This document shows positions 57,891 through 64,000 of a DNA stretch of 64,000 nucleotides, one piece after another. The stretch's first letter is position 1, and each line of letters begins with the position of its first letter. The stretch lies in assembly GCA_047602185.1 (NCBI GenBank), contig JASGHY010000001.1:5394001-5458000 (forward strand), in the 5' to 3' direction. The stretch is from PMP191F sp047602185 (GTDB lineage: Bacteria > Bacteroidota > Bacteroidia > Chitinophagales > Chitinophagaceae). The notes below the pieces were generated by a model. It saw only the letters and a list, made by a program, of their open reading frames with translations. It was not told the origin of the DNA and ran no database searches. The translations under genes were made by a program, and so were the position numbers.

Positions 57891-59552
57891 ATGCGTCAAT
57901 CTTTTTTACCGGCTTCGCTGGCTGCTATGGCCCTACTGGCTACTGCCTGTGGAGAAAATAAACAGGCTGCAGACGATGGAGTGAATATCATTAACGCAGA
58001 TAGCCTGGGCAAGCATATAGCTGTGCTGGCGTCTGATGAGTTCTTAGGTCGCAAGCCGTTTAGTGAAGGCGAAACAAAGACCATCAATTACCTTAAAGAG
58101 CAGTTTATTGCTGCCGGCCTGGAGCCCGGTAATGGTGATAGCTATTATCAACCGGTGCCAATGGTTAAAATAACTACGCTGGCTGCACCTGCCATGCAGG
58201 TACAGGCTGCCAAAGGCAATTTTACACTGAAAGGATTTGATGACTATGTTATCTGGACCGATAAAACAGATTCTTTAATAACCCTCAGCAATACAGAAGT
58301 AGTATTTGCAGGTTACGGAGTTGTAGCGCCTGAGTACAACTGGAACGATTATGAGGGCCTGGATGTAAAAGGCAAAGTGGTAATGGTACTGGTAAATGAT
58401 CCCGGCTACAACAGTGGAGACTCTACGCTGTTCAAAGGAAAAACAATGACGTACTATGGCCGCTGGACCTATAAGTTTGAAGAAGCTGCCCGCCAGGGAG
58501 CCAAAGGTTGCCTGATAGTACACAATACTGATGCTGCCAGCTATCCTTTTGCTGTAGTGCAAAACAACTGGAATGGCTCGCGTCTGCATCTCGACAACCG
58601 TAACAAGCCTCACCAGGATTGTGATATGATCGGTTGGGTAAGTGGCCCTGCTGCTAAAAAAATACTGGCTGCTGCCGGACAGGACAGTACGTTGCTGGCA
58701 AAGGCAGACCAACGTGGTTTTAAAGGAACGCCACTGGGAGTAAAGATCTCTACCAGCATCCAGGTAAAGTCTGAGTACAACGAATCACACAACGTAATTG
58801 GTAAAATAACCGGTAGCAAATACCCTGATCAATATGTGATCTATTCCGCACACTGGGATCATCTTGGTATTGGTAAAGCCGATGCAACCGGTGACTCTAT
58901 TTACAACGGTGCCGCTGATAATGCAAGTGCTACTGCAGGTTTGCTGGAACTGGCACGTGCCTTCAAAAGTCTGAATCCCAAGCCTGAGAGAACAATTGTA
59001 TTCTTATCTGTTACTGCTGAAGAGCAGGGACTATGGGGTTCTGCCTATTACGCTCAGAACCCGGTATATCCTGTTGCTAAAACAGTTGCGAACGTCAATA
59101 TGGATATGCTTAGCACGCACGACAAAACAAAAGACATTGTAGTAGTGGGCCGTGGCCAGTCAGACCTGGAAGATATCCTGGAAGAAGAGGCTAAAAAAGT
59201 AGGCCGCTATGTAGATTTTGAACCGCATCCCGAGGCTGGTTACTACTATCGTTCAGATCACTTCAACTTTGCCAAAGTAGGTATTCCTGCATTATACACA
59301 GAAACAGGTATTGATATTGTAGGCAAAGGAAAAGAGTATGGTAAGCAGTTGGATGAAGAATTCAAGGACAAACATTACCACCGCCCTTCAGATGAATATG
59401 ATCCTGCTACGTACATGCTCACCGGTGCTGTAGACGATCTGCAACTGATGTTCCGTGTAGGCAAAAGAATCGCCTTTGGCGATCAACAGCCTCAATGGAA
59501 AAACGGATCTGAATTTAAAGCGATCCGCGAAAAAAGCCTTCAAGGGAAATAG
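57891..59552 (+). CDS. M28-family zinc metallopeptidase lipoprotein
   Basis: 553 residues, lipobox ATAC with Cys20. A PA (protease-associated) domain, about 140-260, interrupts the N-terminal part. The M28 core follows: H321-W-D323 in YSAHWDHLGIG, then NGAADNASATAG with the bridging Asp, TAEEQG with the catalytic Glu and a Glu ligand, a further Asp in MDMLS, and the last His in YRSDHFNFA. Likely an exo-aminopeptidase acting on peptides at the cell envelope. Confidence 0.95.
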   Translation: MRQSFLPASLAAMALLATACGENKQAADDGVNIINADSLGKHIAVLASDEFLGRKPFSEGETKTINYLKEQFIAAGLEPGNGDSYYQPVPMVKITTLAAPAMQVQAAKGNFTLKGFDDYVIWTDKTDSLITLSNTEVVFAGYGVVAPEYNWNDYEGLDVKGKVVMVLVNDPGYNSGDSTLFKGKTMTYYGRWTYKFEEAARQGAKGCLIVHNTDAASYPFAVVQNNWNGSRLHLDNRNKPHQDCDMIGWVSGPAAKKILAAAGQDSTLLAKADQRGFKGTPLGVKISTSIQVKSEYNESHNVIGKITGSKYPDQYVIYSAHWDHLGIGKADATGDSIYNGAADNASATAGLLELARAFKSLNPKPERTIVFLSVTAEEQGLWGSAYYAQNPVYPVAKTVANVNMDMLSTHDKTKDIVVVGRGQSDLEDILEEEAKKVGRYVDFEPHPEAGYYYRSDHFNFAKVGIPALYTETGIDIVGKGKEYGKQLDEEFKDKHYHRPSDEYDPATYMLTGAVDDLQLMFRVGKRIAFGDQQPQWKNGSEFKAIREKSLQGK

Positions 59553-59575
59553 TATTTAGTTTATAGTTTATTTTT

Positions 59576-59606
59576 AAAGCGGGTGGCCTTAGGTCATCCG
59601 CTTTTT
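59576..59606 (+). terminator. Intrinsic terminator after the M28 peptidase
   Basis: 13-bp stem AAAGCGGGTGGCC/GGTCATCCGCTTT (two G-U pairs), loop TTA, then T-rich. Confidence 0.8.
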
Positions 59607-59760
59607 AATTGATTGATATTGTCTTCCAGGTAGGTATTCAATAGCCGGTATCATGTATCCGGTTACCGGCATCTTTATAAAAGACTTTAATTCATTTTTT
59701 GATATAAGGTAAATGTTATAACAAGCTTAGTCTCTAATTTTAGCCCAAACATCACATCGT

Positions 59761-61347
59761 ATGTATATGAGAAAATCCCTGGCTGTTTTGGCATTACTCT
59801 GTGGATGCAGTATGTCATTAATAGCTCAACGTCCGGGCGGCGGCGGTCCTAATGGTGGTCGCCCTGCTGCTGCTAATAACGCTCCTGCCACCCCTTCTGC
59901 AGCACCGAAAGAAGAACGTCAGCCATCACCTGGCATGGTACTAAATCCTGATGCTGCCGTTACTACTGAACACGACGTAACCATCAAAGGCCAGAAAGTT
60001 CCTTACAAAGCAGTTGCCGGCACTTTGCCCGTGTGGGATGATGAAGGAAAAGTAATGGCCAGCCTGTTCTATACCTATTACGAGCGTTCCGATGTAAAAG
60101 ATCGTGCTACCCGTCCGTTGGTGATCTCTTTCAATGGTGGCCCCGGTTCTGCCGAAGTATGGATGCACATTGCCTATACAGGTCCGCGGCTGCTGAATAT
60201 TGATGACGAAGGTTATCCTGTACAGCCTTATGGTTTCAAAGAAAATCCCTACTCAATACTGGATGTAGCTGATATCGTATTTGTAAACCCTGTAAATACC
60301 GGTTACTCCCGCATTGCCAATAAGGATATTCCCGGCTCCAAATTCTTTGGTGTACGTGCCGATATCAAATACCTGGCTGAGTGGATCGGTGCTTTTGTAA
60401 CACGCAACAATCGTTGGGCTTCTCCCAAATTCCTGATCGGCGAAAGCTATGGTACCACCCGCGTATCTGGTCTTGCACTGGAATTACAGAATTCTCAATG
60501 GATGTATCTCAATGGCGTGGTACTGGTATCGCCTACCGAACTGGGCATTAAGCGTGATGGCCCTGTAGCTGCCGCTTTAAAACTGCCTTATTTTACAGCT
60601 ACTGCCTGGTACCATAAAATGCTGCCTGCCGATCTGCAAAAGAAAGACCTTACTGCCGTGCTACCGGAAGTTGAAGCATTTACTATTAACGAACTGATCC
60701 CTGCTATCAGCAAAGGCGGCTTCCTCGAAGAAGATAAGCGCAAAGCGATTGTTACCAAAATGGCCCGCTATGCAGGCATCTCCGAAAAAACGATCCTGCA
60801 GCACAACCTCGATGTACCTACCAACTTCTTCTGGAAAGAGTTGTTGCGCGATAAAGGATTTACAGTAGGTCGTCTTGATTCACGCTACAAAGGTATTGAT
60901 CGTGAAGATGCCGGCGACGGACCCGACTTCAATGCAGAGTTAACCTCATGGCTGCATTCCTTTACACCAGCCATCAATATTTACATGCGTGAAGAGCTGA
61001 ATTATAAGACCGACCTCAAATACAATATGTTTGGTAATGTAAATCCCTGGGATCGTACAGGTGATAACTCCGGTGAAAACCTGCGTCAGGCAATGGCACA
61101 GAACCCTTACCTGAATGTGCTGATCCAGTCTGGTTACTACGATGGGGCCTGCGATTACTTCAATGCCAAATACAGTATGTGGCAACTGGACCCCAGCGGC
61201 AAACTGAAAAACAGGCTGAGCTGGGAAGGCTACCGCAGCGGACACATGATGTACCTGCGTAAAGAAGACCTTAAGTCAGCTAATGATCATCTCCGTGAGT
61301 TTATTAAAAAGTCGCTACCTAAATCCGGGGAACCGGCTATGTATTAG
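59761..61347 (+). CDS. S10-family serine carboxypeptidase-like protein
   Basis: 528 residues, exported (signal peptide to about IAQ, 23). After a Gly/Ala/Pro-rich linker (24-60) comes the alpha/beta hydrolase fold of family S10: substrate loop FNGGPGSAEVW, nucleophile S229 in IGESYGTT, Asp in SGYYDGACDY and His in YRSGHMMY. It would remove C-terminal residues from peptides, complementing the M28 peptidase next to it. A second ATG lies two codons in. Confidence 0.92.
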   Translation: MYMRKSLAVLALLCGCSMSLIAQRPGGGGPNGGRPAAANNAPATPSAAPKEERQPSPGMVLNPDAAVTTEHDVTIKGQKVPYKAVAGTLPVWDDEGKVMASLFYTYYERSDVKDRATRPLVISFNGGPGSAEVWMHIAYTGPRLLNIDDEGYPVQPYGFKENPYSILDVADIVFVNPVNTGYSRIANKDIPGSKFFGVRADIKYLAEWIGAFVTRNNRWASPKFLIGESYGTTRVSGLALELQNSQWMYLNGVVLVSPTELGIKRDGPVAAALKLPYFTATAWYHKMLPADLQKKDLTAVLPEVEAFTINELIPAISKGGFLEEDKRKAIVTKMARYAGISEKTILQHNLDVPTNFFWKELLRDKGFTVGRLDSRYKGIDREDAGDGPDFNAELTSWLHSFTPAINIYMREELNYKTDLKYNMFGNVNPWDRTGDNSGENLRQAMAQNPYLNVLIQSGYYDGACDYFNAKYSMWQLDPSGKLKNRLSWEGYRSGHMMYLRKEDLKSANDHLREFIKKSLPKSGEPAMY

Positions 61348-61376
61348 AAATAAATAGTTAAGGTTAAAAACATACA

Positions 61377-61414
61377 AATGGCTGTCTCTGAAAAGAGACA
61401 GCCATTGTTTTTTT
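61377..61414 (+). terminator. Intrinsic terminator after the S10 gene
   Basis: Perfect 13-bp stem AATGGCTGTCTCT/AGAGACAGCCATT, loop GAAA, then GTTTTTTT. Confidence 0.92.
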
Positions 61415-61492
61415 ACAAAATCCAAAATATCAAAATCCGGGGTCAAACAATCCATTGATCCGTTGTATCTTTTAAGTACCAAATAACGCAAC

Positions 61493-63202
61493 ATGAGAAT
61501 CCTTCTTACCATCCTGCTGTTGGCCGGTGTATTATTCACCAATGCACAACAGGCCATCCTGGTTACTTATCCTGCTTCGCAAAGCAATACACCCCTCGAC
61601 GGACGTTTATTGCTATTGCTTTCAAAGACCAACCGGTCAGAGCCCCGCTTTATGGTAAGCGACGGACCTGAAACACAGTTGATGTTTGGCAAAAATGTAG
61701 ATGGATGGAAGGCAGGTGCTTCAACCGGCTTCTCCGCCAATGATTTTGGCTATCCCATTCAAAGCCTCAGAGATGTACCTGCGGGTGAATACTACGTGCA
61801 GGTGTTACTGCACAAGTATGAAACCTTTCACCGTAAAGACGGGCATATGGTAAAACTGCCGATGGATCGTGGTGAAGGCCAGCAATGGAACAGGGCACCC
61901 GGCAATATCTACTCAAAACCGGTTAAAGTAAGAATTGATGCAAGACTCAAAAATGTGATCCGTATTGAACTGACGGAAATAATACCGCCTGTAAAAGAAC
62001 CGGAAGACACGAAGTATATCAAACACATCAGAATACAGAGTAAGCTGCTTACTGAGTTCTGGGGCAGGCCTATGTATATCGGTGCCCATATCTTATTGCC
62101 CGAGGGTTGGGATACGCATCCTGATGTAAAATATCCATTGGCAATCTTTCATGGACATTTTCCTGCCAACCTGGAAGGTTTCAGAACCATACCTCCTGAT
62201 TCGACATTAAAGCCTGATTATATTGAACGCTTTCATCTTACCGGGTACAACAAGATAGTGCAGGAGGAAGCATATAATTTTTACAAGCAATGGACCGGCC
62301 CTGGATTTCCACGGGTCATTGCAATAGAAATTCAACATGCCAATCCTTTTTATGATGATTCGTATGCTGTAAACAGTGCCAATATTGGGCCTTATGGCGA
62401 TGCAATTACTTACGAGCTTATTCCCGAGATTGAAAAGCGTTTTCGCGGTATTGGACAAGGGTGGGCGCGCTTTATGTATGGTGGCAGTACCGGTGGATGG
62501 GAAGTGCTGGCTGCACAGGTTTTTTATCCTGATCAATACAATGGCTGCTATGCTGCCTGTCCTGACCCTATTGATTTTCGTGCATACACAGTGATCGATC
62601 TGTATAAAGATAAAAATGCCTATTACCTGCAAAGCGACTTTAAAAAAACAATGCGTCCCGGTGCCCGTAATTACCTGGGGCAGGTGAGTACTACCATCCA
62701 GGACATGAATTATCGTGAACTGGCGCTGGGCGATAATAGTCGCAGCGGGCAGCAATGGGATATCTGGGAAGCCGTCTATTCACCTGTTGGTACTAATGGA
62801 TATCCAAAGCCAATATGGAATAAGCTAACCGGTGAAATTGATAGCAGTACCGCTGCTTACTGGAAAGAGCATTTTGATCTTTCCTACATTATGAAACGGG
62901 ACTGGGCTACGCTTGGTAATAAGCTGAAAGGCAAGATCCATATCTATTGTGGTGACATGGATACCTATTACCTCAACAATGCCGTGTATTTAACTGAAGC
63001 TATGCTGAAGTCATTAGACGGCCCTTCGTATGATGGTGAAGTAGATTATGGTGACCGTGCAGAACATTGCTGGAATGGCGATCATACACAACCTAACTAT
63101 ATTTCAAGATTGCGTTACCATTCCATGTTCATTACAAAATGGGCTGCGGAGGTAATGAAGCGTGCACCTGCCGGAGCCGATCTTACCAGTTGGCGATATT
63201 AA
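61493..63202 (+). CDS. Secreted alpha/beta hydrolase-like protein (putative esterase)
   Basis: 569 residues, signal peptide ending TNAQ (19). The N-terminal 150 residues form a beta-rich domain; the rest looks like a putative-esterase (D/feruloyl type) fold with YPLAIFHGH, nucleophile Ser in YGGSTGGWE and a likely His in DRAEHCWNGDH. The Cys-rich YNGCYAACPDPIDF is unusual. The substrate is unknown. Convergent with the next gene, with only 4 bases between stops. Confidence 0.78.
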   Translation: MRILLTILLLAGVLFTNAQQAILVTYPASQSNTPLDGRLLLLLSKTNRSEPRFMVSDGPETQLMFGKNVDGWKAGASTGFSANDFGYPIQSLRDVPAGEYYVQVLLHKYETFHRKDGHMVKLPMDRGEGQQWNRAPGNIYSKPVKVRIDARLKNVIRIELTEIIPPVKEPEDTKYIKHIRIQSKLLTEFWGRPMYIGAHILLPEGWDTHPDVKYPLAIFHGHFPANLEGFRTIPPDSTLKPDYIERFHLTGYNKIVQEEAYNFYKQWTGPGFPRVIAIEIQHANPFYDDSYAVNSANIGPYGDAITYELIPEIEKRFRGIGQGWARFMYGGSTGGWEVLAAQVFYPDQYNGCYAACPDPIDFRAYTVIDLYKDKNAYYLQSDFKKTMRPGARNYLGQVSTTIQDMNYRELALGDNSRSGQQWDIWEAVYSPVGTNGYPKPIWNKLTGEIDSSTAAYWKEHFDLSYIMKRDWATLGNKLKGKIHIYCGDMDTYYLNNAVYLTEAMLKSLDGPSYDGEVDYGDRAEHCWNGDHTQPNYISRLRYHSMFITKWAAEVMKRAPAGADLTSWRY

Positions 63203-63206
63203 CAAG

Positions 63207-63896
63207 CTAAAGTTTGATGTCATATACCTTCTCAGTACCGGAAGGAACTACAATGGTATCCTTGCGCGAGATAGAGACCCCGTTGCCATAAGCATTCCAT
63301 TGAATGAAAGTGGGCATATCAGCCGCAGTTTTATAAGTAAGGGTCTGGTTAATGGGTGCACCGCCATTTAAAGCCTGTCCATAACCACCATTGCCATAGC
63401 TATAGGTTACGGTCAGAAAATTGAAATTGGTGATACTGTCGGTCTTGACATTTATTTTAAGTGTGCTGGCTTTGTATAAGGCTATGTTATTTACTACGGG
63501 GGAATTTAAACGGGTGCTGTCCAGCAAGAAAGTCATGATCTCCGTACTGCCGGTATTAAAGTAGATATAACCCTCCTTACTTCCCTGCATTATAAAGTAA
63601 CCCTGTGGGCTTCTGTATTTTTTACCCGGAAAGCTAAAGCTGTAGCTGCCGTCTGTACCAGTACGTGCAACTCCGAGATAGTCCCTGTTATCGATGATGG
63701 CATACCCGGCCGGTTTAAAATAAAATTTCAATTCCACTCCCGCCAGTCCGTTGCCGCTTTGTTTTTCTGTTATCCGTCCGGCTAATACATAGCATTCTCC
63801 GGCACAACTGGTGCCATCATAGGAAGGTATGGTGTTGTCTTTAAAACAGGCTGTAAGTGTAACACCGCATAGGATAAAGAGGACAAAATATTTCAT
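63207..63896 (-). CDS. Lipoprotein with carboxypeptidase regulatory-like domain
   Basis: 229 residues from the ATG at 63896; lipobox TLTAC with Cys17. A CarboxypepD_reg-like Ig fold starts at VLAGRITEKQSGNGLAGVELKF and runs to about 110 with GTDGSYSFSFPG; the second half is beta-rich and unassigned. Two in-frame ATGs lie a few codons upstream (63902, 63908). Function unknown, probably surface adhesion or binding. Confidence 0.8.
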   Translation of the reverse strand: MKYFVLFILCGVTLTACFKDNTIPSYDGTSCAGECYVLAGRITEKQSGNGLAGVELKFYFKPAGYAIIDNRDYLGVARTGTDGSYSFSFPGKKYRSPQGYFIMQGSKEGYIYFNTGSTEIMTFLLDSTRLNSPVVNNIALYKASTLKINVKTDSITNFNFLTVTYSYGNGGYGQALNGGAPINQTLTYKTAADMPTFIQWNAYGNGVSISRKDTIVVPSGTEKVYDIKL

Positions 63897-64000
63897 AACC
63901 ATCTGCATATTGAAGTACAGAGGGTATTGACAATTGCTCTTTTACAAACGTTGCAGAAATACGGGCAGCAAAAAGCCCTGTTTACCAAAAGTTAATGATA

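Overview
The window looks like chromosomal DNA of a Bacteroidota member, most probably a Chitinophagaceae relative (Chitinophaga/Niastella type). The clues are a SusC/SusD pair driven by a FecI/FecR sigma/anti-sigma pair, a C-terminal T9SS sorting domain, several secreted proteins and lipoproteins of Bacteroidota style, few Shine-Dalgarno sites, and a recurring promoter element TAnnTTTG just upstream of start codons. Family assignments come from motifs read by eye; no database search was run.

Layout. 1-2870: Rieske protein, GTPase HflX, an outer-membrane barrel and a CAU-anticodon tRNA, all on the minus strand. 3214-18504: a polysaccharide utilisation locus (ECF sigma, anti-sigma, SusC with an STN signalling domain, SusD, two GH144-type endo-glucanases, a small unknown secreted protein, a GH43-like/discoidin/FN3 protein, an SGNH esterase and a GH3 beta-glucosidase), followed by a secreted alpha/beta hydrolase and a HAD phosphatase. 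The GH144 plus GH3 combination points to beta-1,2-glucan as substrate. 19989-20830: a long gene-free stretch with repeats and a riboswitch-like fold. 20831-21937: three small genes (DUF4834-like, unknown, holin-like). 22183-27273: the translation/transcription operon rimP-nusA-infB, followed by a SurA-like chaperone.

29447-36212: three related response regulators and a cytoplasmic PAS histidine kinase around purF; the third regulator has only the receiver domain. 36568-44693: SixA, a T9SS-exported esterase, a glycosyltransferase, a 46-residue lipoprotein, an aminotransferase, and a minus-strand surface-glycan cluster (GT2, methyltransferase, multi-spanning glycosyltransferase). 44973-53112: TlpA-like thioredoxin, PPIC chaperone, metF, lptB with an unusual C-terminal extension, a GH3/JAR1-type acyl-adenylating enzyme and a FabG-like reductase. 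53178-57132: enoyl-CoA hydratase, a GxxExxY protein, PaaZ and an outer-membrane protein. 57323-63896: secreted lipoprotein, M28 and S10 peptidases, a secreted esterase-like protein and a carboxypeptidase-regulatory-domain lipoprotein.

No transposase, integrase, CRISPR array or rRNA was seen. The most interesting signals outside known genes are a minus-strand terminator between fecR and susC (possible antisense RNA), the structured gene-free stretch at 19989-20830, families of degenerate word-like intergenic repeats, and terminator-like hairpins set directly against the start codons of rimP and sixA.
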